Source: Lacrimispora defluvii
GTDB lineage: Bacteria; Bacillota; Clostridia; Lachnospirales; Lachnospiraceae
DNA: 55,296 nt
NCBI GenBank assembly: GCA_013036995.1
Contig: JAAOXG010000042.1
Span: 1-55,296 of the forward strand
Reading direction: 5' to 3'
The notes beneath the pieces are model-generated. The model was not told the DNA's origin. It made no database searches and saw only the letters and a list, made by a program, of their open reading frames with translations. Positions 42,231 to 52,372 of this stretch are shown piece by piece (the first letter of the stretch is position 1; every line of letters starts with the position of its first letter). The position numbers were made by a program, and so were the translations under genes.

Positions 42231-42330
42231 TATAGTTTGGACGCTTTTTAAGTTTCTTTAACGCAGACCTATAATCCTTAACTGCCATTAAAATAATAGC
42301 ATTGGCTAAGTTTTCATAAGGTGTGGTCAT
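42145..42330 (-). CDS. Small phage-type protein, C-terminus altered
   Basis: This 61-residue frame is coupled to the helicase remnant by GGAGG and an overlapping stop/start. The first 45 residues (MTTPYENLANAIILMAVKDY and on) match the small protein usually next to prophage SNF2 genes. The last 15 residues run into the amidase sequence in another frame, so the original 3' end is probably lost. Function unknown. Confidence 0.55.
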   Translation of the reverse strand: MTTPYENLANAIILMAVKDYRSALKKLKKRPNYNESQKAYFYRECLLQGRQKDYTKRHHGS

Positions 42331-43130
42331 CGCATCACCTCCAGCTTTGCCTTTACAGCATCAATAAGAGAGGCTTGTGTTTCTTCTTTTTTTGTAAGAG
42401 CAGTCATTACATCTTCATCAATAGTACCCTTGGTAATTATGTGATGGATAATAACCGTCTCGTTTTGACCTTGCCTATAAAGTCTGGCATTGGTTTGTTG
42501 ATATAATTCTAAAGACCAAGTAAGTCCGAACCAAATAAGTGTCGAACCACCGCTTTGAAGATTAAGACCATGTCCTGCACTTGCTGGATGGATCACAGCG
42601 ATAGGGATATTGCCCTCATTCCAATCTTCAATATCCTTCGATGCTTTTATTTGCCTCACCGGAAATCTATTCTTAATTCTCTCTAAGTCATGTTTGAACC
42701 AATATGCAACAAGGACAGGTTTGCCATTTGCACCTTCAATTAAATCTTCCAGTGCATCAAGTTTTTTGTCATGGATGATATGTGTCTTGTTTTCACTATC
42801 ATAGACAGCACCGTTTGCCATCTGTAGAAGTTTTCCTGAAAGCACTGCGGCATTGACTGCATCAATCTCCTCATCACCTAATTTCGTGACCATTTCATCT
42901 TTAAATTTAGAGTATATGTTCCATTCCTTTTCATTCAGAGAAACAGACACTTCATTTACGATGCATTCAGGCATTTTAAGATAATCTATAGACTTCATGG
43001 AAATCGTAATATCTGATATCTGCTTATAAATTTTGTCCTCTGCACCAGGCAGTGGTTTATATGAAAATATAACCTGTGCATTCCGTTTATCCGGAGTGAA
43101 GTAAGTATTACGGTAGTGAGTGATATGAAT
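42327..43130 (-). pseudogene. C-terminal half of a phage SNF2-family helicase
   Basis: About 265 residues of the helicase C-terminal lobe are present: YFTPDKRNAQVIFSYKPLPG, then KPVLVAYWFKHDLERIKNRF, HPASAGHGLNLQSGG and the motif VI-like YQQTNARLYRQGQNETV. The P-loop half is missing; the sequence changes character at about 43130 just upstream. It is the expected neighbour of the small phage protein below it. Together they show that a prophage was broken at this locus, so the gene is not functional as a helicase. Confidence 0.75.
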
Positions 43131-43169
43131 AAACAAGATTTAAAGAATGCCACCGGAATAAGCTCTGCC

Positions 43170-43547
43170 TCAATAGCAATGTCTGCACGACTTTGCGTTG
43201 GTATGTGCAAGTTCATCCACCAATATTAGTTTGGGTTGTCTCTGTAATGCAGCATCCAAATCAAACTCTTTTAAATGAATATTATTATGAGTTAATACTA
43301 AGTTAGGTAACATCTCAAGTCCCTTCGCCAGCTCCATTGTATCCGGGCGGGTATGGGGTTCCAGATACCCAATCACAACATCAATCCCAGCCTTTAACGC
43401 ATCGTGAGCTGATTCAAGCATAGTATACGTTTTTCCAACACCTGCTGCGTATCCAAAGAAAATTTTCAAATGACCTTTTCCTTTTTGTTCTTCCATCTCT
43501 TCAAGATGCTTTAATAGCTCATCCGGATTACGCTTCCTTTCCCCCAT
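43170..43547 (-). pseudogene. kdpD: Truncated KdpD sensor kinase (N-terminal fragment)
   Basis: The frame has 125 residues with the KdpD N-terminal domain: NPDELLKHLEEMEEQKGKGH, Walker A AAGVGKTYTM and PKLILVDELAHTNA. After AHTNA the sequence turns into unrelated phage-like DNA and stops. The rest of KdpD, including the membrane and histidine kinase parts (normally about 900 residues in total), is absent. It follows kdpC with a ribosome binding site, the normal operon order. Potassium sensing through KdpD/KdpE must be lost here unless another copy exists. Confidence 0.85.
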
Positions 43548-43608
43548 ATATCATCACCTTCTCACTTTCCAAGAATACATACTATGTATTCTTTTATTAT
43601 AACACTGG

Positions 43609-44214
43609 TTAATCTATTATTCCATCTAGGGCTAAATTTACCTTAAGTACATTTACTACGTTTTCACCAAACACCCCAACAAATCTGTTCGTTGTGTACT
43701 TATCTATAATGTTCTGTACCTGTGTGGTTGAAATACCTCTGGCTACAGCAATTCTTTCAATTTGATAGTTTGCTGCCGCATAACTGATTTGAGGATCAAG
43801 CCCACTTCCAGAACTGGTAACTAAATCTACAGGTACTTCTTCTGTATCGGTATCTGGGTTAGCACTCTTTATCTTACTCACTCTTTCATCAACTAAGTTT
43901 GCAAATTCTTCGCTTGTCGTGTTTATATTTGACGGACTCGCATACATGAGAGCATCGCCATTTTTATCAGAAAATACTTGAGTATTTATATTCATGATTC
44001 TTCCCCATAAATACTCATCTCCTGTGAACTGTTGTCCCAAAAGTTCGCTTCCATATTTTTTTCCATCGACTTCAATTATACTTCCATTTGCTTTATTACT
44101 ATAAAACACCTGCGATATTCCCGTTATCATTAAAGGATACGCAAGACCACACAACACGGTCATTATAATTACTAAAATAGTAGCTCTCTGAAGTGTTTCT
44201 TTCACTGTTTTCAT
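43609..44214 (-). CDS. kdpC: Potassium-transporting ATPase subunit C
   Basis: The protein has 201 residues from ATG 44214 (AGGAG 8 bases upstream). There is one N-terminal membrane helix (about 12-33) with GLAYPLMITGISQV, then the extracytoplasmic domain with GSELLGQQF, YLWGR, ASPSNINTTS and GSGLDPQISYAAANYQIERI, all typical of KdpC. It assists assembly and K+ affinity of the KdpFABC pump in the membrane. It is the third gene of kdpABC, eight bases after kdpB. Confidence 0.95.
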   Translation of the reverse strand: MKTVKETLQRATILVIIMTVLCGLAYPLMITGISQVFYSNKANGSIIEVDGKKYGSELLGQQFTGDEYLWGRIMNINTQVFSDKNGDALMYASPSNINTTSEEFANLVDERVSKIKSANPDTDTEEVPVDLVTSSGSGLDPQISYAAANYQIERIAVARGISTTQVQNIIDKYTTNRFVGVFGENVVNVLKVNLALDGIID

Positions 44215-44230
44215 AATTTTCACTCCTATT

Positions 44231-46300
44231 CTATGATATCAATCCAGTAGCAACAATTAACATATCGATTAATTTTACAAAAATGAATGGTGTAACAATA
44301 CCACCCAACCCATAAACCAAAAGATTTTGTGATAAAAGCTTTCCTGCTGATACCTCTCTGTATTTTACACCTTTTAATGATAATGGAATCAATGCAATTA
44401 TGATAAGTGCATTATAAATAATTGCTGAGAACACTGCACTTTGCGCACTATGAAGTCTCATGATGTTAAGAGCCACTAATCCCGGATACAAGCCCATAAA
44501 TAGAGCTGGAATAATCGCGAAATATTTTGCAAGATCGTTCGCTATGCTAAACGTAGTCAAACTTCCTCTCGTCATCAATAACTGTTTTCCAATTCTAACT
44601 ATTTCGATCAGCTTTGTTGGCGATGAATCTAAATCCACCATATTACCTGCCTCTTTTGCGGCTTGTGTTCCAGTATTCATTGCTACAGCAACATCTGCTT
44701 GTGCAAGTGCTGGTGCATCATTCGTTCCATCCCCTGTCATAGCAACAAGATGACCCTTTGCCTGAAACTCTCTTATCATTGCGAGTTTTGCTTCTGGTGT
44801 TGCCTCCGCAAGAAAATCATCCACCCCTGCTTCTGCTGCAATAGCTGCGGCGGTTAGCGGATTATCACCAGTAATCATTATTGTCTTAATTCCCATTTTT
44901 CGCATATCTGCGAATTTTTCTTTTACACCTGTTTTAATAATATCTTTTAAGTAAATGACTCCAATTATAATATGATTTTTAGAAACAACCAATGGTGTTC
45001 CACCTTGATTTGCAATGTTTTTAACTGCCTTATCACATTGTTCACTATAGGTTTCTCCATACATAAGGACATATTCTTTCATAGAATCAGCAGCGCCTTT
45101 ACGAATTTCAATGTCTTTCATATTTACACCGCTCATTCGTGTTGTTGCTGAAAATGGAACAAACTCCATATCTAAATCATGAAGATTTCTTTCACGTATT
45201 CCAAATTTCTCTTTGGCTAGAATTACTACGCTTCTTCCCTCTGGTGTTTCGTCTGGAAGTGATGATAGCTGTGATATATCAGCTAATTCTTCGATGGAAT
45301 GTCCATCAACTGGTATAAATTCACTCGCCTGTCTATTGCCTAAAGTAATCGTTCCTGTTTTATCGAGCATTAAGATATCCACATCTCCAGCCGCTTCGAT
45401 GGCTCTTCCGCTCATCGCAAGTACATTTGCTTGATTCAATCGACTCATCCCTGCGATACCAATAGAGGACAATAACGCACCTATTGTTGTTGGTGCAAGG
45501 CAGACAAGTAATGCGATTAATGATGTGATTGAAATTGGGTTCTCAATTCCTGCTTCTTTTGAAGAAAAAATAGAGTAGGAATACAATGACACCGTTACAA
45601 GAATAAATATTGCGGTCAAAGCTATTAAAAATATTTGAAGTGCAATTTCATTCGGAGTCTTTTTTCTAGATGACCCTTCTACCATTGCAATCATTTTATC
45701 AAGAAAACTTTCTCCTGCTTCGCTGGTCACTTCAATAACAAGCCAATCAGAAATAACCATTGTTCCTCCTGTGACTGCACTTCTATCACCACCAGCTTCT
45801 CTTACAACTGGTGCTGATTCCCCCGTAATTGCGCTTTCATCTACAGAGGCAGCACCTTCCACTACTTCCCCATCCGCTGGAATCTGTTCTCCAGCTTTCA
45901 CATATACAAGTTCTCCTTTTTTTAACAAGGCGGAAGATATGCTTTCCATGTTCTCTTTATTATCATGCGATAAAATCTTGTGTGCCTCTACATCCTTTTT
46001 AGCTGTACGCAAAGAATCTGCCTGTGCCTTTCCACGACCTTCCGCAATTGCCTCTGCAAAGTTCGCAAAAAGTACAGTAAACCACAATATAATTGTTATT
46101 CCTAAAATGTATCCTGATGAAGCATCTTTGTAACCAAATAGTGAAATCGCAAACAAAATCGTAGTGACTATTGATGAGAAATATACTAAAAACATAACGG
46201 GATTCTCTATTTGCGTTTTTGGATTTAACTTCATGAATGAATCTTTTAAGGCTCTGCTCATAATTTTTTTATTTGCCATTTTCATTTTATTCTCTTTCAT
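44231..46300 (-). CDS. kdpB: Potassium-transporting ATPase ATP-binding subunit B
   Basis: This 689-residue P-type ATPase starts at an ATG 7 bases after AGGAGG. It shows TGES ([12 protein letters not shown]), the phosphorylation site [15 protein letters not shown] and [20 protein letters not shown], plus the KdpB-type membrane helices near both ends. It hydrolyses ATP and drives K+ uptake through KdpA. Length and motifs are normal and it appears intact. Confidence 0.96.
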   Translation of the reverse strand: MKENKMKMANKKIMSRALKDSFMKLNPKTQIENPVMFLVYFSSIVTTILFAISLFGYKDASSGYILGITIILWFTVLFANFAEAIAEGRGKAQADSLRTAKKDVEAHKILSHDNKENMESISSALLKKGELVYVKAGEQIPADGEVVEGAASVDESAITGESAPVVREAGGDRSAVTGGTMVISDWLVIEVTSEAGESFLDKMIAMVEGSSRKKTPNEIALQIFLIALTAIFILVTVSLYSYSIFSSKEAGIENPISITSLIALLVCLAPTTIGALLSSIGIAGMSRLNQANVLAMSGRAIEAAGDVDILMLDKTGTITLGNRQASEFIPVDGHSIEELADISQLSSLPDETPEGRSVVILAKEKFGIRERNLHDLDMEFVPFSATTRMSGVNMKDIEIRKGAADSMKEYVLMYGETYSEQCDKAVKNIANQGGTPLVVSKNHIIIGVIYLKDIIKTGVKEKFADMRKMGIKTIMITGDNPLTAAAIAAEAGVDDFLAEATPEAKLAMIREFQAKGHLVAMTGDGTNDAPALAQADVAVAMNTGTQAAKEAGNMVDLDSSPTKLIEIVRIGKQLLMTRGSLTTFSIANDLAKYFAIIPALFMGLYPGLVALNIMRLHSAQSAVFSAIIYNALIIIALIPLSLKGVKYREVSAGKLLSQNLLVYGLGGIVTPFIFVKLIDMLIVATGLIS

Positions 46301-46311
46301 TTTGAGTCCTC

Positions 46312-48048
46312 CTACATTCGAATGCTTAGATATTCTGCTATTGGTCCTAATGCTAATGCAGGGAAAAAGCTCAATGCACCAATTAACAAAATAACAAATA
46401 TGAGCAAGAATATAAACATTCCATTACTTGTCGTTAACGTACCAGCAGTTGTTGCAATTTTTTTCTTCTTGGCAAGACTTCCTGCAATGGCAAGCATAGC
46501 AAATAGAGGTAAAAATCTGGCTACCAACATGCATAATGCCAGAATAATGTTTAGAAATATAGTATCAGAATTAACTCCTGCAAAAGCTGATCCATTATTT
46601 GCTCCACTTGACGTAAACATATATAAAAATTCGGAGAACTTGTGTGCTCCTGAATTTCGAAAAATTTCTGGCATGGATGGAATAAGAGCTGCAATACCAC
46701 TACCTGCTAAAATAGCAATTGGCGTTGCAAGACATGCTAATACAGACATCTTCATTTCGAAAGGCTCTATTTTTTTGCCAAGATATTCTGGCGTCCTGCC
46801 AACCATTAATCCTGCAATAAATACAGTTAATATAGCGAACCCTAGCATTCCATATAAACCACAACCTACGCCGCCAAAAATCACTTCTCCTAACTGCATG
46901 AGCAATAATAATGTCATACCGCTTAATGGAGTATAGGAATCCAGCATTGAATTCACTGAACCATTGGAAGCTGCTGTCGTAAATACTGACCACGTTACGG
47001 AAGATGAAATTCCAAATCTGGCTTCCTTACCTTCCATATTGCCACCAGCTTGATGATTAGCACTAACATCCACTGAACTATTGTTTGATAAACCGGTCGT
47101 TGCATTTTGTTCGTTATATGCTACAACGCCCAATGCAAGCACTAGTACTATCATCATTGCCGAAAAAATGGCAATTCCTTGCTTCTTATCTTTTATATTT
47201 CTTCCAAAAGCAAAACATAAAGACATCGGAATCAATAAAATCGATATCATTTCAAGCAGATTAGAAAATGCAGTTGGATTTTCCAGTGGGAACGCCGAAT
47301 TTGTTCCAAAAAAACCACCTCCATTTGTACCCAATTGCTTTATAGCAATCTGACTTGCGGCTGGACCCTCTGGTACTATCTGCTCTGTAATTACTGATCC
47401 ATCCTGCTGGGTAATAGGCTCGACTAAAGATACTTTTTCATAAGATGAAAAGTTTTGAACAACCCCTTGTGATACTAATAAAACGGATAACACAATGGAT
47501 AACGGAAGTAAAACATATAAAATGATTCTCGTGAAATCAACCCATAAATTTCCTATGCCATCCTGTTTTGTTTTTACAAATCCTCTGATCAGAGCAAATA
47601 ATACAGAAATCCCAACTGCTGCTGATACAAAGTTTTGTACCGTAAGTCCCATCATTTGTGTTAAATATGATAGTTGCGATTCACCCATATAAGATTGCCA
47701 GTTTGTATTCGTGATAAAACTTATCGCTGTATTAAATGCCAAATCCCAACTTAGACCTTTTACCCCTTCAGGATTTAGTGGCATTACTCCCTGAAGCATT
47801 AATAATACAATAAGAATTACAAAGCTAATAATACTAACCCATACAACAGAAGCAGCATATTTTTTACATGTCATTTCTTCCTCATGATTAACTTTGAGAA
47901 TTCGATAAATCCCCTTTTCACAGGGTACTAATATCTTAGATATAAATACCTTCTCTCCGTTCATAACTTTTCCAATATACATACCAAGTGGAATAGCTAA
48001 TATTACGGTTATACCTACATATAAAATGTATTGAATTGAATTTCCCAT
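46312..48048 (-). CDS. kdpA: Potassium-transporting ATPase channel subunit A
   Basis: The protein has 578 residues from ATG 48048 (GAGAGG upstream). It has about ten membrane helices and the four K+-selectivity loops expected of KdpA, such as [33 protein letters not shown] and [12 protein letters not shown]. It forms the selective pore of the Kdp pump. A small kdpF could not be found upstream. A weak promoter with TATAAT at 48136-48141 (minus strand) precedes it. Confidence 0.95.
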   Translation of the reverse strand: MGNSIQYILYVGITVILAIPLGMYIGKVMNGEKVFISKILVPCEKGIYRILKVNHEEEMTCKKYAASVVWVSIISFVILIVLLMLQGVMPLNPEGVKGLSWDLAFNTAISFITNTNWQSYMGESQLSYLTQMMGLTVQNFVSAAVGISVLFALIRGFVKTKQDGIGNLWVDFTRIILYVLLPLSIVLSVLLVSQGVVQNFSSYEKVSLVEPITQQDGSVITEQIVPEGPAASQIAIKQLGTNGGGFFGTNSAFPLENPTAFSNLLEMISILLIPMSLCFAFGRNIKDKKQGIAIFSAMMIVLVLALGVVAYNEQNATTGLSNNSSVDVSANHQAGGNMEGKEARFGISSSVTWSVFTTAASNGSVNSMLDSYTPLSGMTLLLLMQLGEVIFGGVGCGLYGMLGFAILTVFIAGLMVGRTPEYLGKKIEPFEMKMSVLACLATPIAILAGSGIAALIPSMPEIFRNSGAHKFSEFLYMFTSSGANNGSAFAGVNSDTIFLNIILALCMLVARFLPLFAMLAIAGSLAKKKKIATTAGTLTTSNGMFIFLLIFVILLIGALSFFPALALGPIAEYLSIRM

Positions 48049-48462
48049 TTCTTTCCTCTCCATTCTTCAATTTCATAACATATTTTAAGTCTAATCTTGC
48101 TTACTCAAATATAACATTGACAAAATAAAAACAGTATTATAGTTAACAGCTTCCATATTAAAATCGTATTAAAATTAATACGGTAGGGCCAAGTTACATC
48201 CGATGAAAGAAGTTGCTTAAAAAGCAAAAAACATCTAGGCTTTTTAAAGTACGCTTAAAATTAAATAAAATAACAAAACGGAGGGACTTCATACTGAAAG
48301 TCCTGTTTTTTGTACCAAAACAGAAAGGACGCATTGCAATCCTAACAATTTACGTTAGTTTTGCAACACGCCCTTTATATATACTTGTTTGCTCTTATAT
48401 CTTTTTCAAATCCATAATATGTTAGAATACTCTGCCAAAATGTCATATCGTAAACATAACTG
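48049..48462. other. A+T-rich region upstream of kdpA, including hairpins
   Basis: No gene is supported. It holds the probable kdp promoter (minus strand, TATAAT at 48136-48141) and a hairpin with T-run. A paired segment at about 48330-48380 (TTGCAA arms, TAAC/GTTA inner stem) follows. A 70-codon rightward frame here lacks a ribosome binding site and is not accepted. I see no c-di-AMP riboswitch. Confidence 0.4.
48284..48310 (+). terminator. Hairpin with T-run
   Basis: GGACTT and AAGTCC pair around an 8-base loop, followed by TGTTTTTT. It reads as a rightward terminator although no rightward gene lies before it, so it may be a remnant of an insertion sequence end. Confidence 0.45.
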
Positions 48463-48737
48463 TTACCTTCTCACATGATCTCTATTTGATATAAAACCAT
48501 CATTCAGACACATTACAAGGTCATATGTTTGCTGTCTGAACTTCCGTTTCCAATAATAATAGCTTTGTTCACAGATTCCGTTTTCGTCAAGCCGGCTTTT
48601 AATCGTTAGACCAGCAGGGCGCGATTCCCACAGGCCTGAATGATTCCTTTCCAATACTCGGTGCTTACTTCGTGAGTGCATTGATCGATAGTTTTTAGTG
48701 AAAGGCGAGCGATTTGACCCTTACTTTTATACTCCAT
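48463..48737 (-). pseudogene. Frameshifted IS66-family tnpA remnant
   Basis: Two frames together give the IS66 accessory protein TnpA. The first starts at ATG 48737 (MEYKSKGQIARL) and reaches TEYWKGIIQACGNR. The second frame then continues SRPAGLTIKSRLDENGICEQ and SYYYWKRKFRQQTYDL before diverging. The shift lies at about 48618. No tnpB or transposase follows, so only a scar of the insertion sequence remains. Confidence 0.7.
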
Positions 48738-49094
48738 ACTGTAATATATCAAAATTACTATTTATTACAATTATTCTGACATAAAAAAACAAAGGAGTAA
48801 ATCGATAGTCACTCCTTCGTATCCAAATAATAATATACCCTTATAAAAATCGAATAAATGAATTTCTTTCATGACTTTAAACATCATATATTAATTACAA
48901 AGATTGCTCAGTCATATTCGTCCTTTTCTAAGATAGAAATCACACTTTGTTTCTGTTTTTACCATAGTTTCTTTTGTCTCTTTGATAGCTGTTTGAGAAC
49001 TGTAGAACCGCATGAAAGCAAGCTTTCTTTCCTATAAATCCGCTTTATCCCAATATTTCAAAATGCCTCCAGCTTGTAATTATATCCCCCCTGA
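48738..49094. other. A+T-rich region without supported gene
   Basis: Apart from the hairpin at 48783-48817 I see no gene or RNA here. It looks like decayed DNA around the IS66 scar. Confidence 0.4.
48783..48817 (-). terminator. Leftward terminator
   Basis: AAGGAGT and ACTCCTT form a 7-base stem with a 12-base loop; on the minus strand TGTTTTTTT follows. It would end leftward transcription coming from the kinase region. Confidence 0.6.
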
Positions 49095-49310
49095 TCATCC
49101 CGAAATACCGGAGCCACCTCTCCTTTGCTTGTATTCCATCTCTTCAATCGCGGGAACCCGCAAAATCCTTCTCGTACCATTTTCTTTAAAGGATAATAGC
49201 AACTGTCCTAATGGTATTTCAAAATTGACAGTTTTCCTATATTTATCTTCATCAAATATGAAAAAAGCATATCACGATACCACTTCAAATTCTCACCCTC
49301 CTTCAGAACA
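49095..49310 (-). pseudogene. Possible decayed coding remnant
   Basis: One frame reads FDEDKYRKTVNFEIPLGQLL, then ENGTRRILRVPAIEEMEY and GSGISG before a stop, which looks like real protein. Upstream it is broken by a TGA, while another frame with a GGAGG site (KEGENLKWYRDM) precedes it. This suggests a gene broken by a frameshift. I do not recognise the family. Confidence 0.3.
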
Positions 49311-49395
49311 AAATAAAGTTTTAGTGAATATCCAGTAAACTATAAATCCCTAAGCGGTTCACTAAGTGTTTTACGTACAAAAGCTTATACTTACT

Positions 49396-50133
49396 TTAGA
49401 TGGAAGTCTCTTTGGGTTTAAAATATTTTATATAATCACATTCTACTTCAATTATATTGCTGTAAGGAGTCTCTAATCTTAGAAGTTTTTTTAAAAATAT
49501 TTTTTGATTGTAGTTAATACTTAATTCTTCATACCATGGGTGTTTTTTGCTCTTCTTAGGATTTTCAAAGGTAGAATATAAAAGATATAACAGCAAATCT
49601 CCCAAATAAGAAAAGTCTGTATCACATTTATATTGTTTGCCATCAATCCATCTGGCTAATCCAAAATCCACAAGAGAAATATTATTACCATCATACAAAA
49701 CATTGGCACACCTAATATCTCTGTGAACCACACCGTTATAATGTAAGTACTTCATAACCTCAATTAATTGAAATCCTATATTATATATCTCTGAAGCGTT
49801 GAAAATATGATTTTGCTTGAATAGCATTTCTTCAATCGTCTTGCCCGGCTTAAATTCCAAAACAAAGGCATAAAAACCTTTATTATTTATAACTCCTAAC
49901 AATTCTGGAATTTTTTCGTGTTTGAGCTGTGAAAGGATGACTGCTTCGTGTACATTTTTTTCTTTATTCTTCTTAAGCATTTTGGATTTATAACGCTTAA
50001 TTATAACAGGTGACCCTGATGGAGAAGATGCAAAATAGCACTTTCCATATCGACCTTCTCCTACAGAGTGAACGACTGTATAACCACCTATCTCCTTTTC
50101 CATACATGTTTTTGAGTAAAATGGAAGTATCAT
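49396..50133 (-). CDS. Small eukaryotic-like Ser/Thr protein kinase
   Basis: This 245-residue protein holds almost only a kinase domain: Gly-rich loop GEGRYGKCYF (25-34), the ATP Lys in VIIKRYK (46), the catalytic HRDIRCANVL (137-146) and DFGLARW (156-162). It lacks the PASTA and membrane parts of the PknB/PrkC type, so it is a soluble stand-alone kinase. The ATG has AAAGGAG rather far upstream (15 bases); an ATG at codon 11 is an alternative. Neighbours (small membrane protein, cation transporter) give no clear substrate. Confidence 0.85.
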   Translation of the reverse strand: MILPFYSKTCMEKEIGGYTVVHSVGEGRYGKCYFASSPSGSPVIIKRYKSKMLKKNKEKNVHEAVILSQLKHEKIPELLGVINNKGFYAFVLEFKPGKTIEEMLFKQNHIFNASEIYNIGFQLIEVMKYLHYNGVVHRDIRCANVLYDGNNISLVDFGLARWIDGKQYKCDTDFSYLGDLLLYLLYSTFENPKKSKKHPWYEELSINYNQKIFLKKLLRLETPYSNIIEVECDYIKYFKPKETSI

Positions 50134-50193
50134 AGTACTATATTTTTGCTCCTTTATGATATCCTTTTTCCAAACTAATTAATTTTCATATCC

Positions 50194-50346
50194 TTAACTA
50201 AATGACAGAAGTAAATCTACAAGCCATAAAAGTACAGCAGATAGGCAAATAATTAAGCATAGAATTAAAGTATATTTCGTATTGCAAGAACAAATTGGTT
50301 TTCGGAGAAAAGATTTTCTTATGTTAATACAATTTTTACTTTTCAT
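50194..50346 (-). CDS. Small single-helix membrane protein
   Basis: The protein has 50 residues from ATG 50346 (AGGAGG 8 bases upstream). The N-terminal half is basic with Cys pairs (SKNCINIRKSFLRKPICSC) and the C-terminal half is one hydrophobic helix (about 26-46). It lies 60 bases before the kinase gene and may be co-expressed with it. Function unknown. Confidence 0.55.
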   Translation of the reverse strand: MKSKNCINIRKSFLRKPICSCNTKYTLILCLIICLSAVLLWLVDLLLSFS

Positions 50347-50459
50347 AATGAACACCTCCTTGCTATTTTGGTGCAAATATCATTCTCACATTACATATTG
50401 AGATACGTTTCCAATTGGCAATATAGGGTTTCATAACATTCATTACAAATTTATTTTTA

Positions 50460-51341
50460 TTAAACAGACTCGTAATATGGTTCAATATGTATTATGGTTG
50501 AAGTCTGGCTACCAAATTTTGATTTAAGCACGTTTTCGATTTTATGTTGCAAAGCATGTGCCTCAGAAACTTTCATTTCCGGGATAACCAATACATGCAG
50601 ATCTATATATACTTCATCTTTTCTTCCTCTGCTTCTTATCTTATGACACTCTTTTACTTCTTCACATGACATTGTTGCTGTATATATTTCTTCACTATTC
50701 AGAACCGCTGAATCCGTTAATGTTTTGGTTGCTTCCATAAAGATTTCAAAACTTGCCTTAAATATAAACAATGAAATTAATAATGATACACACCCATCAA
50801 TAACTGGTGGAACACCCAATCGTAAAAGGACCATTGTAATAATTACTCCACAAGTAATAAGTACATCACTTTTTGTATGCTCCGAATCCGATACCAAAAC
50901 ATCACTTGATAGTTTTATCCCCTGTGAACGTTCATATATAACAACAAAAATATTTACAATCAATGTACTAATCATTACAACAAAGCTAAGTATTGATATT
51001 TCAGGTGTTTTCGGATGTATTATATTAATAATAGAATTATATGCAACTTTACTTCCTACAACAAATAACAGCATGCCTATCATCATGCTTGAAATAGTTT
51101 CAAATTTCTTGTGCCCATATGGATGATTATTGTCAATAGGACGTCCGGCAATGGACAAACCGACAATTCCGACAATATTGCCGCTTCCATCACTTAAGGA
51201 GTGATAACCATCTGCAATAATACTTCCGCTATTTGCAATCGTCCCTACGACAATTTTAAATAATGCAACTCCAAAGTTTAATCCCATGATTATCCATAGC
51301 ACCCATATTGCTTGTTTTGTATTTCCCGATACTTTATTCAT
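50460..51341 (-). CDS. Cation diffusion facilitator (CzcD/ZitB/FieF-type) transporter
   Basis: The protein has 293 residues from ATG 51341 (AAAGGAG 5 bases upstream). It has six membrane helices with the metal site DGYHSLSDGSGN (44-55; HxxxD) in helix II and SEHTKSDV in helix V, and a C-terminal cytoplasmic metal-binding domain (RSRGRKDEVYIDLHVLV, ending IIHIEPYYES). The family exports Zn, Co, Ni, Fe or Mn by proton exchange. The gene is next to a zinc-ribbon protein and not far from a riboswitch-controlled metal ATPase, suggesting a metal homeostasis locus. Which metal it moves cannot be decided. Confidence 0.9.
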   Translation of the reverse strand: MNKVSGNTKQAIWVLWIIMGLNFGVALFKIVVGTIANSGSIIADGYHSLSDGSGNIVGIVGLSIAGRPIDNNHPYGHKKFETISSMMIGMLLFVVGSKVAYNSIINIIHPKTPEISILSFVVMISTLIVNIFVVIYERSQGIKLSSDVLVSDSEHTKSDVLITCGVIITMVLLRLGVPPVIDGCVSLLISLFIFKASFEIFMEATKTLTDSAVLNSEEIYTATMSCEEVKECHKIRSRGRKDEVYIDLHVLVIPEMKVSEAHALQHKIENVLKSKFGSQTSTIIHIEPYYESV

Positions 51342-51355
51342 TGGTTCTCCTTTTT

Positions 51356-51820
51356 TTATATCTTTGATCCGCAATTCATGCAGAACTTTGCATTTGGCAA
51401 AAGCTTTTCCTTACAATTAGGGCACGTCAATTCTACATTTACCCTTTCACCACATTCCAAGCAGAATTTTGAACCCGCAGGGATTTTAGAATTACATTTA
51501 CTGCATATCAAATTATTATACTGACCTACAGTCTGATTTTGTAAAGGCTGATTCACTTGTATTGGTTGATTTGGATACATTGGCTGATTAGGGTTGGGTT
51601 GGTTCGTATACGGTTGCTGATTGGGATATGGTTGCTGGTTTTGATAAGGCTGTTGATTTGGATAAGGCTGGTAGTAGGGATCATAATGATCCTTTGAATG
51701 GCTTCCCGAAAAAATAGTATTAAAAAGATTACCCAAAACTCCATTTGGTCTGTAATGATTATATCCATTATTACCGTTTTTATAGTGATGACCTTTTGAT
51801 GATTTAGAAAAGAAACTCAT
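51356..51820 (-). CDS. Double zinc-ribbon protein with Pro/Gln/Tyr-rich linker
   Basis: The protein has 154 residues from ATG 51820 (GGAG 8 bases upstream). The N-terminus is Ser/Lys/His-rich and is followed by a repetitive linker of PYPNQQ-like units (about 48-95). Two C4 zinc ribbons come last: CSKCNSKIPAGSKFCLECG and CPNCKEKLLPNAKFCMNCG. Such domains bind partner proteins or nucleic acid. It is 15 bases before the cation transporter gene and likely in one operon. Confidence 0.7.
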   Translation of the reverse strand: MSFFSKSSKGHHYKNGNNGYNHYRPNGVLGNLFNTIFSGSHSKDHYDPYYQPYPNQQPYQNQQPYPNQQPYTNQPNPNQPMYPNQPIQVNQPLQNQTVGQYNNLICSKCNSKIPAGSKFCLECGERVNVELTCPNCKEKLLPNAKFCMNCGSKI

Positions 51821-51915
51821 TTTAATCACTCCTTTATTCTTGTATTGATGAGATTTTACTGGTTTTATATAAGAGAAAGAAAGTAATACGCATGCGATAG
51901 ATCAATGCTGGTAGT

Positions 51916-52284
51916 CTATTTAGCATTTTCTAAAACGTATTTTATACTTGAATATCCTGCACACTGTACTAAAGCATTATAGCGAATTGTATTTTCTGCC
52001 AGTGCCGCTGATTCAGTATCTATATCTACATTATTGCCATCCAGTCTATAACTTAGATTACTGTTTTCTTGTATAACTTTTATATCAACATTCTCTACAT
52101 CACTATTTTTAAAATCACTTTTACTCATTTCTTGAAGTAGCTGTTCTTCAAAGGTTACCGTTTTTCTTTTATAATTTGGTGTATCAACATTTGCAATATT
52201 CTGAGCTATTACTTGGTTGCGCATCCAACTTGCATCTAAAGCCTTGTGAATGATATTTTTACTCTCAAATATTTTATCAAGCAT
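51916..52284 (-). CDS. flgB: Flagellar basal-body rod protein FlgB, isolated copy
   Basis: The protein has 122 residues from ATG 52284 (GAGGAG 8 bases upstream). It has the rod-protein N-terminal motif (MRNQVIAQNIANVDTPNYKRK) and the C-terminal helix (ENTIRYNALVQC), with the length of FlgB. FlgB builds the proximal rod of the flagellum. Normally it starts a long operon (flgB-flgC-fliE), but here neither neighbour is flagellar, so this copy is either a stray duplicate or used for something else. Confidence 0.8.
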   Translation of the reverse strand: MLDKIFESKNIIHKALDASWMRNQVIAQNIANVDTPNYKRKTVTFEEQLLQEMSKSDFKNSDVENVDIKVIQENSNLSYRLDGNNVDIDTESAALAENTIRYNALVQCAGYSSIKYVLENAK

Positions 52285-52372
52285 AATAGTATCTCCTCTC
52301 ACAGGGAATTGTTAGCGAATTAGTACATTGTTTATATAACATAAATCTTAATCTGTTAGTAATAATTCATCG

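Noticed and set aside
42995-43216. 73-codon frame spanning the kdpD/phage junction as a new gene
   Set aside because: Its first codons are kdpD in another frame and its end is helicase DNA in another frame; only about 20 residues in the middle look like protein.
43170-43547. Functional short KdpD, as known in some bacteria
   Set aside because: Only about 110 residues of the N-terminal domain remain and the end is foreign sequence, shorter than natural short forms.
48064-48300. c-di-AMP (ydaO) riboswitch upstream of kdpA
   Set aside because: It would make sense for a potassium pump, but I could not find the conserved core of that class on the leader strand.
48213-48425. Rightward 70-codon frame
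   Set aside because: It runs through a terminator-like hairpin, lacks a binding site and has A+T-driven composition.
49012-49338. Rightward 108-codon frame
   Set aside because: It is opposite the decayed leftward coding remnant, which looks more like protein, and has no binding site.
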